Positions 10,202 through 20,004 are shown, counted from the stretch's first letter. The stretch is DNA of 61,615 bases from Plectonema cf. radiosum LEGE 06105 (GCF_015207665.1 NZ_JADEWL010000025.1:1-61615), one strand, 5' to 3'. Numbers and translations are program-made. The notes: a model not told the origin generated them from the sequence alone.

Positions 10202-10975
10202 ATGAAAGTAAGTAAAGCAGCAGCACTTGCAGTTAAAAACTTAGGATATCATCAACTGGGGAAATGCAATATTTGTGGTAGCTCTACTATTTTCATTTGT
10301 ATTGATGTTAATACAGTGCGGAATAATATGTACTGTCCTGTTTGTAAAAGTTCATCTCGAAAAAGACACGTTGCTAAATTATTAATTGACAAAATTAATC
10401 CAAAAATATCTAGTTTAGCTGAGGTTTCATCAAATCAGCAGTTAAATAATTTAAGGATTTATAACGCTGATGTGAATGATGCTTTTTATAAAAAATTGCA
10501 TAATTTAAAATCCTATTGCTGTTCTAGTTATATACCAGATGTTCAACCAGGTAAAGAAATTCAAGAAAAAGTTTTTTGTCAAGATATAGAAAATTTAACT
10601 TTCGCTGATGAAAATTTCGATATAGTAATTACAGAAGATGTATTTGAACATATCAGAAATTATAAAAAAGCGTTTCAAGAGGTATATCGTGTTTTAAAAA
10701 AAGGTGGATATCATATTTTTACAGTTCCCTGCTTTTTCGATAAACCGACTTTAGTTAGAGTTGACACTTCAGGAAATGAAGATATTCATCTATTACCCCC
10801 AGAGTATCACGGTGACAAAATTCGCGGTAAAATTTTAGCATACAGAACATTTGGAATTGATATTTTTGAACTTTTAGAAAAAATGGGTTTTCAAACCACA
10901 GTTGATTTTTCTAATTATGTAGATAAACGTTATGGAATATTTGACAGTTATGCTTTTTGTTCTAAAAAACTTTAA
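10202..10975 (+). CDS. Class I SAM-dependent methyltransferase with N-terminal zinc ribbon
   Basis: A 257-residue protein. Residues 20-45 contain two CxxC pairs (CNIC and CPVC), a likely zinc ribbon. The methyltransferase core shows DIVITEDVFEHI and VYRVLKKGGYHIFTVPCF, the post-I to motif-III pattern of Methyltransf_11. The glycine-rich motif I is weak; the segment around LRIYNADVNDAFYKKL takes its place. It probably methylates a sugar or a carrier-linked intermediate in the surrounding polysaccharide locus. Only 32 bases separate it from the HepC-like gene, so co-transcription is likely. Confidence 0.8.
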   Translation: MKVSKAAALAVKNLGYHQLGKCNICGSSTIFICIDVNTVRNNMYCPVCKSSSRKRHVAKLLIDKINPKISSLAEVSSNQQLNNLRIYNADVNDAFYKKLHNLKSYCCSSYIPDVQPGKEIQEKVFCQDIENLTFADENFDIVITEDVFEHIRNYKKAFQEVYRVLKKGGYHIFTVPCFFDKPTLVRVDTSGNEDIHLLPPEYHGDKIRGKILAYRTFGIDIFELLEKMGFQTTVDFSNYVDKRYGIFDSYAFCSKKL

Positions 10976-11091
10976 AAAAGAGAGTAAGAAATAGGGTACA
11001 AGGAAGATGAGGAGAATTTTAGATAGATAATTGCTGATATTTATTAATATAGCTTAGAGCTTGACTGATAACTGATAACTGATAACTGATA

Positions 11092-12327
11092 ATGAATCCT
11101 TTAATCCTGAGTACTTTTGATATTAGTGGTGGAGCAGCTCGTGCAGCATTTCGGTTGCATAATGGACTAAAGGATATAAATATTAGGTCTCAAATGTTGG
11201 TTCAATATAAAATGAGTAGTGATAATACCGTGATTGGATCTGCAAATAAATTAGAAAAGTGGCTTAATCAAATGCGACCCACTTTAGATAATTTACCATT
11301 AAAATTTTATCCAAAACACGATTACGGAACTTTTTCGACGCAATGGTTTCCAGATTTCATTGATTCTAAAATTAAACATCTGTCTCCAGACGTAATTAAT
11401 ATCCATTGGACTTGTGGTTATCTTAAAATTGAAAGTATTGCCAAATTTAAACAACCATTAATTTGGACTTTACATGATATGTGGGCATTTACCGGAGGTT
11501 GTCAATATAGTTTAGATTGCGATCGCTATACAAAATCTTGCGGTGCCTGTGTTCAACTTCACTCTAACAAAGAACAAGATTTATCTCGTTGGGTATGGAA
11601 ACGTAAAGCTGCATCATGGCAAAATCTTGATTTAACAATCGTTACTCCCAGTCATTGGTTAGCTAAAGTTGCACGGAGGAGCTATCTATTAAAAAATTAT
11701 CCTATAAAAGTAATTCCCAACGGTATTGATATCCAAAAATATAAACCAATTGACAAAAAATTAGCGAGAAAATGGTTGAATCTTCCCTTGGATAAACAAT
11801 TAATTTTATCGGGTGCTGCTACAAATAGTTACAGAAAAGGAATCCATTTACTTGAGAAAGCGTTACAAAATTTAAGCTCTTCTGGTTACACAAATCAGAT
11901 AGAATTAGTTTTTTTCGGTTCCTTACAACCTGACGAAAAAAAGAACGGTGATTTTAACTGTCATTATATGGGGAATCTTCATGATGATATATCTTTAGCC
12001 TTAGTTTATGCCGCAGCAGACGTATTTGTTGCGGCTTCAATTCAAGATAATTTACCGAATACCGTAATGGAAGCTTTAGCTTGTGGTACTCCATGTGTTG
12101 CGTTTAATATTGGAGGAATGTCAGATATGATTGAGCATCAAGCTAACGGTTATTTAGCTCAAGATAAAGATGTTGAGAGTTTAGCTCAAGGTATTGCTTG
12201 GATATTATCAAATAATACCACAGAAAAAATTCGCGATCGCGCTCGTGAAAAAGTAGAAAAAGAATTCAAAATTGAATTACAAGCACGACGTTACTCTCAG
12301 CTTTTTGATGAAGTAGTTCATACTTAA
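11092..12327 (+). CDS. Glycosyltransferase family 4 (WcaC-like)
   Basis: A 411-residue GT-B enzyme. The N-terminal domain starts with STFDISGGAARAAFRLH, a glycine-rich loop typical of WcaC-like transferases. HDMWAFTGGC is the acceptor-domain signature. The C-terminal nucleotide-sugar domain has the EALACGTPCVAF motif with the catalytic-site Glu, preceded by AADVFVAASIQDNLPNT. It should transfer an activated sugar to a lipid-linked intermediate in the cytoplasm. Directly upstream are short TGATAACTG repeats that may carry no gene-specific signal. Confidence 0.88.
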   Translation: MNPLILSTFDISGGAARAAFRLHNGLKDINIRSQMLVQYKMSSDNTVIGSANKLEKWLNQMRPTLDNLPLKFYPKHDYGTFSTQWFPDFIDSKIKHLSPDVINIHWTCGYLKIESIAKFKQPLIWTLHDMWAFTGGCQYSLDCDRYTKSCGACVQLHSNKEQDLSRWVWKRKAASWQNLDLTIVTPSHWLAKVARRSYLLKNYPIKVIPNGIDIQKYKPIDKKLARKWLNLPLDKQLILSGAATNSYRKGIHLLEKALQNLSSSGYTNQIELVFFGSLQPDEKKNGDFNCHYMGNLHDDISLALVYAAADVFVAASIQDNLPNTVMEALACGTPCVAFNIGGMSDMIEHQANGYLAQDKDVESLAQGIAWILSNNTTEKIRDRAREKVEKEFKIELQARRYSQLFDEVVHT

Positions 12328-12474
12328 AATATATTTATTTATTTATTTATTTATTTCCTTCTATCCTAAATTTATCCCAAAAAAGTTGAGAATAATTTAA
12401 TAAGATTATTTCTTCCCTATTCCCTATTACCCATTACCCATTACCAATTACCCATTCCCTATATATCCGTGAAT

Positions 12475-13581
12475 ATGAAAGTAAATATGCAAAAATCAGA
12501 AACAAACTACTTTTATTATGCGCTGATTTTTTACAATATATTAATTTTATATCTTTTACCTTATAATGTAGAACTTCCTCACGCTAGAATATTTTTGCCT
12601 TTACTGGCAATGATTCTAATAGTGCAACTTTTGTTTAATAAAACTCAAATACTAATTACAGATATTATACTTGTATGCTCAATTTTAATTATTACCTTTA
12701 TTAACTTTTCCACATATCATTTATTTCGATATAGTTTACCAATTTGTTTAATGCTGATTGGTTTTAGCGGTTGTCCCCAAATACGCATTAAAAGAAACTA
12801 TTTAATTGGATTATGTTGGTTAACAACTGTTGCTCTAATCTACCAAATGATATTTTTTAGAAGAGTAGAGTTTGATGGTAGTTCTAGAATATCATTAAGT
12901 AATGGAGACCCGAACGTATCCGGTTTATTTATGCTGTTGTTTTTTTTCGTTTGTTGGAAAGCTAAATTTAAACCAGGAATTATTTTATCCTTAATCTCTA
13001 CCGTATTGTTTTTGAGCAGAAATTATTTTCTGAGTTTACTAATTTATTTGATAATAATTGTATGGGAACATCAATTTCTTAAAATCGCCAAAAAAATCAA
13101 CTTTACTGTATTCTTTATTTTTTCAAATTTGGTAGGATATTTAATTGGAGAGTACTTTTTAAACTTCGTACAAATAGGATATACATACGATACAAGTGCA
13201 AGCCGTTTATTTTCTTTTAATGATACATCTAATTTAGCCAGATTTGAAGCTAACAGATTTTTAGTAACATCTTATCAAAACGATTTAACTCTTGCTTTAA
13301 AAGGTTATGCAGATGGATATAATGAAGCATTCAAAAGGGTTGGTTCTTTAATTCATAATTCATTTTTAGAGGTAATTGCCTATATCGGTATCCCCTTGGG
13401 ATTTCTTTACTTTTGTGCATTTTTAAAAGTCGTTTGTGGATATTATACTCCTAATAATTATAAATTTATTTTTCCCTATTTATTTTTCTGTTTATTCTTA
13501 CATAGCGGACTTCAAGGGCTTGCTCCCCTACTTTTTGTCAGTATTTTAGCAATGTCAGTTGAAGATAATAAAGTCAGTTGA
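12475..13581 (+). CDS. Wzy-like O-antigen/exopolysaccharide polymerase
   Basis: An integral membrane protein of about 368 residues with roughly 9-10 hydrophobic helices and a large loop (about 235-300) near the C-terminal third, the layout of Wzy/EpsG-type polymerases. Sequence identity in this family is low, so the call rests on topology and on its place among glycosyltransferases. A GTG at 12469 could be used instead of this ATG. The C-terminus is cut by a 19-base tandem duplication (13557-13594): without it the frame would run on past MSVEDNKV into a longer tail. Confidence 0.72.
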   Translation: MKVNMQKSETNYFYYALIFYNILILYLLPYNVELPHARIFLPLLAMILIVQLLFNKTQILITDIILVCSILIITFINFSTYHLFRYSLPICLMLIGFSGCPQIRIKRNYLIGLCWLTTVALIYQMIFFRRVEFDGSSRISLSNGDPNVSGLFMLLFFFVCWKAKFKPGIILSLISTVLFLSRNYFLSLLIYLIIIVWEHQFLKIAKKINFTVFFIFSNLVGYLIGEYFLNFVQIGYTYDTSASRLFSFNDTSNLARFEANRFLVTSYQNDLTLALKGYADGYNEAFKRVGSLIHNSFLEVIAYIGIPLGFLYFCAFLKVVCGYYTPNNYKFIFPYLFFCLFLHSGLQGLAPLLFVSILAMSVEDNKVS

Positions 13582-13594
13582 AGATAATAAAGTC
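13557..13594. repeat. 19-base perfect tandem duplication at Wzy 3' end
   Basis: AGTTGAAGATAATAAAGTC occurs twice in direct succession. Nineteen is not a multiple of three, so the second copy shifts the frame and brings in the TGA at 13579-13581. This looks like a recent slippage event. Confidence 0.95.
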
Positions 13595-13759
13595 AATTTC
13601 TCTTTATCTCTTTCCTTTGCGTTATTTGCACGACAGTTGCTACAACGGGGGGAACCCCCGCAACGCACTGTCTTGTCTCTGCGGTTTTTTTTTCAGTCAT
13701 CTTTTAACGAAAACAGGAGTAATCATCCGGAGTATTCATAACAGGAAACCAAACAAAAA

Positions 13760-14623
13760 ATGCAGCCAAAAATATCGATAATAACACCAAGTTTTAATTC
13801 CGAAAAAACTATTGAAAAAACAATTATTAGCGTGATTAATCAACAAAGAATATCCATCGTTGAATATATTGTAATTGATGGAGGCTCTACTGATAAAACT
13901 TGCGAAATCATCAACAAATATGCTGAGAATATAAATATATTTGTATCAGAACCAGATTTGGGTGCTTACGATGCCATGAATAAAGGAATTAAACTCGCGA
14001 CAGGAGAAATTATCGGTATTATAAATTCGGATGATTGGTACCTTGAAAATGCTATCAAAACAGTAGAACAACAATTTGAGCAACATCCAGATATCGAGAT
14101 ATTATATTCACCCATCAAGAATTATTACCAGAGTGAATATATTGCTACTTTTATTCCTGGTACCTTAAATAAATTATCGATTCGCTTTACTTTAAATCAT
14201 CCATCTTGCTTTATTAAAAAATCGGCTTACATCGCAACTGGATTATATGACTTACAATACAAAATTGCAGCCGATTACGATATGATTTTGCGTTTATTTA
14301 TTAACAGATATAAATTTAATTTTATCGAAACTCCCTTAGCAGCTTACTCCCTGAATGGAATGAGTTCATCACCTTTACCGTGGGATAGAGCCAAATTAAT
14401 CAAAGAATGTTGGAAAATCAGTAATAAAGCATCTGATAATTTTCCAGAAGTTTCTCAACAACAACGCATAAAAGCTTATATCTTATGGATTATCAACGAA
14501 ATATTTGCATTGCCAGCGAGATACATTTTTAAACCACCTACAGCACGTAAATTAAAATATTTTATTCAACAATTTACTAAACAATTTACAAAAACATCTG
14601 TATCTGAATATGGTAAATGGTAA
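13760..14623 (+). CDS. Glycosyltransferase family 2
   Basis: A 287-residue GT-A protein: KISIITPSFNSEKTIEKTI at the N-terminus, VIDGGSTDKT (about 40-49) for nucleotide binding, and NSDDWY (about 93-98) with the metal-binding acidic pair. HPSCFIKKSAY and the following AADYDMILRL are typical of WcaA/colanic-acid-like GT2 enzymes. It should transfer a sugar in the cytoplasm during repeat-unit assembly. It lies 178 bases after the Wzy-like gene; the spacer holds a CTTTGCG/CTGCGG repeat. Confidence 0.88.
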   Translation: MQPKISIITPSFNSEKTIEKTIISVINQQRISIVEYIVIDGGSTDKTCEIINKYAENINIFVSEPDLGAYDAMNKGIKLATGEIIGIINSDDWYLENAIKTVEQQFEQHPDIEILYSPIKNYYQSEYIATFIPGTLNKLSIRFTLNHPSCFIKKSAYIATGLYDLQYKIAADYDMILRLFINRYKFNFIETPLAAYSLNGMSSSPLPWDRAKLIKECWKISNKASDNFPEVSQQQRIKAYILWIINEIFALPARYIFKPPTARKLKYFIQQFTKQFTKTSVSEYGKW

Positions 14624-14627
14624 TCTT

Positions 14628-14710
14628 TGGACAGTTGACAGTGGACAATTACCCATTACCCATTACCCATTACCAATTACCCATTACCAATGACAGTTGA
14701 CAGTTATTAA
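14628..14710. repeat. TTACCCA / GACAGTTGACAGT tandem repeats
   Basis: Several heptamer units (TTACCCA and TTACCAA) bounded on both sides by GACAGTTGACAGT-type units separate two glycosyltransferase genes. They match repeat classes seen across the window and contain no gene. Confidence 0.8.
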
Positions 14711-14720
14711 AATTTCTTAA

Positions 14721-15842
14721 ATGTCTAAAATATTATTTATTTCTGCCCATGCTCCTACTAATTTATATCCTCAAGCTGGACAAAAGATAGCTTTAAATCA
14801 TTTAGAGGAATATCGTTATCATAATAATACAAGTGTTGATGTTGATGTTGTTGTTATCGCAAATAAAGCTGAAATTAAGGCTGCTACAGATTTATTAGAT
14901 AAATACAGAAATCACCTTTTTCTCTATCCCCTGACAAAATCGGATAAAATTATTAGCTGTTTAACTAATTTATCTATTCCGTTTAAATTTTCTACTCGTT
15001 ATCAAACAAATGTAGCTGATAAAATTCAAGAGTTACTAGAAAAAAACACTTATGATTCAATTCATTTTGAATATTCTCACGCTGCGGTTTATCTTGATTT
15101 GATTAAACCACTGATTAACTCTAATTATACTCGAACGGTAATCAATATACACGATATTGTCACTCAATCTTTTTTAAGAAAGTCCGAAACTAATTTTATT
15201 TTAGGTGTCGAAGTAGCCAGATTATTCAAATTTGAAAAAAAGCTTTATTCTAATGTAAATCAATTATGGGTTTTATCCAAAAAAGACCGCGATATTCTCA
15301 CTTCTTTATTTAGTATTCCAGAAAATAAAATTATCATTAAACCTCCTCAACTTAGTTCTTTTATCTCTAAAATTAAACGTAATCCTGATAAAATTGAGAA
15401 AAAAAGCTTGTTATTTTGGGCTGCAATGAATCGACCTGAAAATGAACAAGCAGTAATCCATTTTACGCAAAAATGCTTTATTAAACTGCTCAAAATCGAC
15501 TCAGAATACAAACTGTATGTTGTCGGTTCCAATCCTTCTGGAAAAATTATCAACCTGCAAAATAATATTAATAATAATAATAATAATAATATAATAATAG
15601 TAACCGGATTTGTAGAAGACCCTACTCCCTATTTTGAAAAAGCACAAATCGGAATTGTACCCTTACTTCAAGGTGCGGGCATCAAACTTAAAACCTTAGA
15701 AATGCTGGCAGCAGGATTGCCGGTGATTTCTACTAATATCGGTGCTGAAGGAGTCGAATTATCAGAAAATATGTTTGTCAATGATAATCTCGAACAATGG
15801 CTTAATCTGATTATAGACTTAGCAAAAAAAAATAATCCGTGA
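14721..15842 (+). CDS. Glycosyltransferase family 4
   Basis: A 373-residue GT-B protein. The N-terminal ISAHAPTNLYPQAGQK loop and the HFEYSHAAVYLDL segment form the acceptor domain. The C-terminal QGAGIKLKTLEMLAAGLPVI and STNIGAEGVEL match GT4 enzymes of the family with a GxGIKxK nucleotide-sugar loop. An AAT microsatellite (about 15560-15597) encodes the Asn/Ile run NINNNNNNNIIIV between two core strands, an insertion-prone spot. The end, KKNNP, is short for the family, so some C-terminal residues may be lost. Confidence 0.85.
   Translation: MSKILFISAHAPTNLYPQAGQKIALNHLEEYRYHNNTSVDVDVVVIANKAEIKAATDLLDKYRNHLFLYPLTKSDKIISCLTNLSIPFKFSTRYQTNVADKIQELLEKNTYDSIHFEYSHAAVYLDLIKPLINSNYTRTVINIHDIVTQSFLRKSETNFILGVEVARLFKFEKKLYSNVNQLWVLSKKDRDILTSLFSIPENKIIIKPPQLSSFISKIKRNPDKIEKKSLLFWAAMNRPENEQAVIHFTQKCFIKLLKIDSEYKLYVVGSNPSGKIINLQNNINNNNNNNIIIVTGFVEDPTPYFEKAQIGIVPLLQGAGIKLKTLEMLAAGLPVISTNIGAEGVELSENMFVNDNLEQWLNLIIDLAKKNNP
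15560..15597. repeat. AAT trinucleotide microsatellite inside a GT4 gene
   Basis: About twelve AAT/ATA units within the coding frame; because the unit is three bases, length change keeps the frame and alters only the number of Asn residues. Confidence 0.85.
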
Positions 15843-16158
15843 TATTTATTTTCTAAACCATTGACAAGTTACTCACTTTACTATCCATTCCTAATTTTCT
15901 CAGCCGTACACCCAATTTCAAAAAACTTTGTGTCCCTCTGCGTGAACCTTTGCGCCTCTCTGCGTTCAAACATATAATTCCGATGCTAACAAATTTGAGA
16001 TAAATTATATTTATTTACATTTTTTAGTAAATACGAAAACAATACCCGATTTTTGGCATTTTTTATTTAATGAAAAAAACAATAAATGATAATCTAGACA
16101 CATTTTAAGTTAAAATTAATAACTTGGTTTGATTTATCGGCAATACTTCTGCCTAAAT
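15843..16158. other. Intergenic region with degenerate CGCAGAG-type repeat
   Basis: The first part has a CCCTCTGCGTGAACC / CTCTCTGCGTTC segment (about 15930-15970), a dispersed repeat also recognisable near 13.6, 35.1 and 55.1 kb. The rest is AT-rich and presumably carries the promoter of the following small gene. Confidence 0.5.
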
Positions 16159-16638
16159 ATGGTTCGTTATACTATTGTTCAAAGTCCAGAAATCATCCTA
16201 ACAGTTCCTGGCAAAGATTCCAACAAAGCTCGTGAAAAAGCAATGGATAAGCTGATGGAAATTATGGAAGCTGGTGATTTACCCACCCAACTCGAAGAAG
16301 GATTTGGTCCTCAGCAATTAATTGAAGTAAAAGAAGCATCAATGGATACTGCTAGCGGAGAAGATACAATTATAGAAGCAGTTCAACTTCTGAGTAATCT
16401 CGCAACTCTGAAGTTGAAAGTTCAAGAAACACGTAGCGAAGCTTTGGAAGTTCGTAAATTAGTTGATATCTTGTTTTCAGATCAATCCGTCAGTGAGGAA
16501 GAAATTTCTCACCTCAAAGAAGGTTTTAAATCTCTGAAAAATTTTGCTCAAGCTAATCTACGCTATAAAGAAGCTCGAGAAAAAGCAGAAGAAGCTCGTC
16601 AGGTACTAGATCAAGCTTTGAAATCTCCAGATAATTAG
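16159..16638 (+). CDS. Hypothetical protein, acidic coiled-coil
   Basis: A 159-residue soluble protein, rich in Glu, Lys and Ala. MVRYTIVQSPEIILTV begins a short beta segment; most of the rest is predicted helix with heptad-like spacing of hydrophobics (about 75-155). I chose this ATG because the upstream in-frame TTG (16129) would add ten residues with no family-like features. I do not recognise a domain. It is followed by a good hairpin and is convergent with the second Wzc-like gene, so it appears to be a single-gene unit. Confidence 0.75.
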   Translation: MVRYTIVQSPEIILTVPGKDSNKAREKAMDKLMEIMEAGDLPTQLEEGFGPQQLIEVKEASMDTASGEDTIIEAVQLLSNLATLKLKVQETRSEALEVRKLVDILFSDQSVSEEEISHLKEGFKSLKNFAQANLRYKEAREKAEEARQVLDQALKSPDN

Positions 16639-16661
16639 CTTGGTATAACTTGATCGATAAC

Positions 16662-16688
16662 AGACGTAGCACTGCTACGTCTCTAGAA
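16662..16688 (+). terminator. Hairpin terminator
   Basis: A perfect 10-base stem, AGACGTAGCA / TGCTACGTCT with a one-base loop, lies 23 bases after the stop of the coiled-coil gene and is followed by a short T-rich stretch. It could also serve the convergent kinase gene. Confidence 0.65.
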
Positions 16689-16691
16689 TTT

Positions 16692-18905
16692 TTAATGTAA
16701 TTTAATTTTACTTATTGAAGAGGAATTTTTAGACTCAACTAAATCATCTTCCCCTACTCTTCCGACACTCATCTTGTAATATTGTTGATAATTGCTTTGA
16801 GAAATCGCTGTTGATTCCTTAGACTTATTCGCTACCAACCCTAAAATCGCAGTACCAGATACTTGAATTTCTTCTAAGGCTTGAGCGAATGCGGTACGCT
16901 TCAATTTACCCAATCCAGCTACTAACATCACACCATTAGTATTAGCAGCTAACAAATTAGCATCAGCAAAACCAACTATGGGCGTAGTATCGTAAATCAC
17001 TAAGTCGAAACTATTATGCAACTCGTTCATCAAATCCTGCATTTTTACAGAAGCGAGTAATCTGGTAGAATCCGGTGGGATGGGACCTGCTGCCATCACA
17101 TACAAATTATCTTCAAGTGGCGATCGCTCTATGATATTGCTCCATTCCAGTTCAGAGGAAATAACATCGGTTAACCCTTGAATATTCATTAATCCCACCC
17201 GCTGATGTATAGTCGGACAGCGAAGATTTGCATCTACTAATAATACCCGTTGTCCCATTGCTGCTGCTGCTAAAGCCAACTGAATAGCCACCGTAGTTTT
17301 ACCGTCTTCCGGTGTCGCCGAACTAACCACAAGTGAACGAATCGGTGTATCCGAACCCAAAAGCAGAATATTGGTGTAGAGAGAACGAAAAACTTCAAAA
17401 AATGCCGCACGAGTTGCTTGATGAACCCGACCAAGTTGTGCATCTTGCTTGGCACTAGCAGCAAGTTCTTTACTGAAAGGAACTACTCCTAATAACGGTA
17501 ATCTGGTAGTTTCTTTCAAATCTTTAGAAGTATAGTAAACATTGCTCAACTTGTCTATAACCAAAGCAGCACCAACACCCAAAAGCAAACCCAAAGCTCC
17601 ACCCAAACCTAAGTTTCTTATAGCACTCTGGGAAATAGCTTCGGGTTGTTCAACTTTAGTCAGTTGAGGATCTAATAATCTCCAAGGCTGCTGTTTCTGA
17701 GACTTTTCAATTTCCAAAGCTTGCTGCTTGCTTAAAAACTGGTTTAATCCTTCTGTAGCAATCTGTAATTCCCGCTGGATATTTTCGTAATCGCGGGTGA
17801 CTGTTGCCAAATTTCTCAACTCTGCATTCAGTTGATTTATTTTATCAGATAAAGATAAATCGCGAGCTTGTAATGTTTGGATGCGATTTTGAAATTCGTT
17901 TTGGACTCTCTGTTCCTCTGCATTCAGCATGGGAATCAAGTTAGTTGTCTTTTGCTGTAAAGCCTGTATCGTCGGATTATTATCTGTAAATACAGCAGAC
18001 TGGCTTTGAGTCTCAATCTGAATTTTCTGAATTTCGTCGAGAATTTTCTGATAACGAGGGTTTTCGCTGAGTATGGAATTCCCTACCCGCTCTCCTGGCT
18101 GTTGCGCCAACTCCTTTTGTAACTCTTGATATTGAGCTAGCATTTGCTCGTATTGTACCCGGTTTTCTAATTGCTGTTGGGTAAAACTGGCAATTTGAGA
18201 GGATACTTGTTGAGATTGTTGTGCGGGTTCAATTAAATTATTTACACTTCTAAGGGTTCGGAGTTTATTTTGTAACTCTTCAACTCGCTGTCTTAACCCA
18301 CCGCTGGTGATTCGTCCCTGAACAAAATTAATAGCCTGATCGATATCTTGCTGACGTTCCTTCAAGCTATAGTTTAGATAAGCATCAGCAATTTCCTTTA
18401 AGACATCGCTAACAAGCTGCTGATCTCCGGCTACATATCCTACCGTTAAAATATCTTTTTGTTTCGAGCCAATAACCAAACCTTTAACAAATGATTCGTA
18501 TTCCAGATTTGGATATTTCGTCTGAAGTTTTTCTACAACTGGATTTAATATTAACGGACTTCTTAAAACTTGAATGGTTGTCGCTACATCTTTTTCTGTC
18601 TCCGGAGGTGCGATCGCATCTCTAGAACCCAAAGTTTGAGGAATGTTGGCGATCGCTTTACCTTCTCCGGTCACTGGTTGAGTTAAAATATCAAATTGAC
18701 CTTGATATATCGGAGGTTCTGACTCTGCTTTCAATACCGCAGCAGTTGTTACTACTCCCGTGACACCAACAATTAATAATGCTCTACGTCGTAAAGCTGC
18801 TCCGACTTGTCCTAAATTCAATCCACCTTCTTCAACATCATTATTTAAAGGGGTACCTGCTTGAGAAAAGAGGTAAGGATTTTTTTCTGACTTCAGCATA
18901 GTCAT
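16692..18905 (-). CDS. Wzc-type polysaccharide co-polymerase / tyrosine autokinase
   Basis: A 737-residue protein: Wzz domain with TM helices at about 41-60 and 430-450 around a long coiled coil, then a BY-kinase domain with Walker A SATPEDGKT (529-537), Walker A' LLVDANLR (555-562) and Walker B DLVIYDTTP. A C-terminal Tyr group, NYQQYYKM, followed by a Ser-rich tail, fits autophosphorylation. This is the canonical kinase of the two in the window; the one at 1.4-3.7 kb lacks the Tyr group. It should govern polymerisation and export for the neighbouring polysaccharide genes. Confidence 0.92.
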   Translation of the reverse strand: MTMLKSEKNPYLFSQAGTPLNNDVEEGGLNLGQVGAALRRRALLIVGVTGVVTTAAVLKAESEPPIYQGQFDILTQPVTGEGKAIANIPQTLGSRDAIAPPETEKDVATTIQVLRSPLILNPVVEKLQTKYPNLEYESFVKGLVIGSKQKDILTVGYVAGDQQLVSDVLKEIADAYLNYSLKERQQDIDQAINFVQGRITSGGLRQRVEELQNKLRTLRSVNNLIEPAQQSQQVSSQIASFTQQQLENRVQYEQMLAQYQELQKELAQQPGERVGNSILSENPRYQKILDEIQKIQIETQSQSAVFTDNNPTIQALQQKTTNLIPMLNAEEQRVQNEFQNRIQTLQARDLSLSDKINQLNAELRNLATVTRDYENIQRELQIATEGLNQFLSKQQALEIEKSQKQQPWRLLDPQLTKVEQPEAISQSAIRNLGLGGALGLLLGVGAALVIDKLSNVYYTSKDLKETTRLPLLGVVPFSKELAASAKQDAQLGRVHQATRAAFFEVFRSLYTNILLLGSDTPIRSLVVSSATPEDGKTTVAIQLALAAAAMGQRVLLVDANLRCPTIHQRVGLMNIQGLTDVISSELEWSNIIERSPLEDNLYVMAAGPIPPDSTRLLASVKMQDLMNELHNSFDLVIYDTTPIVGFADANLLAANTNGVMLVAGLGKLKRTAFAQALEEIQVSGTAILGLVANKSKESTAISQSNYQQYYKMSVGRVGEDDLVESKNSSSISKIKLH

Positions 18906-19932
18906 AGTAAATTTTAATTGCTTGTATTACTTACGTAATTTTTCGCTTTCATTCCTGAAAGGCACTATTTAGTTTGGTTTTCCCTTTGGGCTTTACAATA
19001 CCGATGCACCAACTTCTTTCTTAAGTGAACAAAATTTACACTCCAGACTATCTCCAAGCTTTCCTCAAAGGTTGTTAAAAACCTATCTAACAGATACACT
19101 ACCCTGCTTGAAGTATTGAAGATGTCAGCCAACTGCTCGCGATGCACTGTCTATACAGTAACATTACGTAGTTTATGTTTGTTGATTCATTTACATCTAT
19201 AATAAATTATAATTAAATTTTGATTAGTTTTTGAAAATTTTCAGATTTAGTTTTCACTACGTTAGGATAAATTTATTTCCGTAAATTCCGAACATCAGAC
19301 CCTTTATTCCTGATAAATACAGCAATTTTACCGAAATTTACCTCAATGTATTATTACTCATATCACAGAAATTTTTCCGGACAAAATCTGGGGTCAATAA
19401 ATTTACTTGCTTTTTTCATCACAACAGCTCAATTTGTCAAGTAAATAACTTTAACTCCAATCCTTCCCCCGTAGATGTTTCAATTATTTGGTTATTGAAC
19501 TGAGAACTGAGTAATTGACGAATGCTTCCTATAATATGTAAATGCCAGCGCGATCGCCTTAATAATTGGTATTTATTATTCCTCCAAATCTTTTATTTTA
19601 CACATGATGATTTACATATATTACAAAGATTGTTTAAAGAATATATGTAGAAAATATAGTTTACTTAAAGCTAAGGTTAATCTTGTTACATAAGTTTATA
19701 TCCAATATCTAGATATATTAACAGGACTTACGTGTGAAGCCAGAAACCCGGTTACTTCGTCGATATCTGATTGTAAAAACCCAGATTTTCCGTAGAAACC
19801 GGGTTTATTTGCCTAAATCCTAATTTAGATATTAACAACGGCTTGCAGCATCTATAAAAATTAACAAACAAATACCTTTATATTCTGATAAAGGGTAGGA
19901 TTCACAAAATATATAGTTTTAAACTTAATAAA
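18906..19932. other. Long intergenic region with repeat fragments
   Basis: About 1 kb between the kinase start and tRNA-Gln. AT-rich. A 60-codon minus-strand frame (18965-19147) lacks a start signal and any family resemblance. Near 19729-19805 an AACCCGGTT / AACCGGGTTT inverted segment next to GGACTTACG resembles a degraded miniature element. It presumably contains the promoter of the Wzc-like gene. Confidence 0.5.
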
Positions 19933-20004
19933 CTGGGGCGCTAGGATTCGAACCTAGGAATGGCGAGACCAAAACCCGCTGCCTTACCGCTTGGCGACGC
20001 CCCA
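19933..20004 (-). tRNA. tRNA-Gln (UUG)
   Basis: The reverse complement folds as a cloverleaf: acceptor TGGGGCG / CGCCCCA, D-arm GCCAAGCGGTAAGGC, anticodon stem GCGGG / CTCGC with loop TTTTGGT giving anticodon TTG, and T-arm CTAGG-TTCGAAT-CCTAG. The discriminator is G, and CCA is not encoded. It lies at the left edge of the accessory island. Confidence 0.96.

Noticed and set aside
18965-19147. 60-codon minus-strand ORF upstream of the Wzc-like gene
   Set aside because: No ribosome site or recognised similarity; it is probably leader or non-coding DNA.
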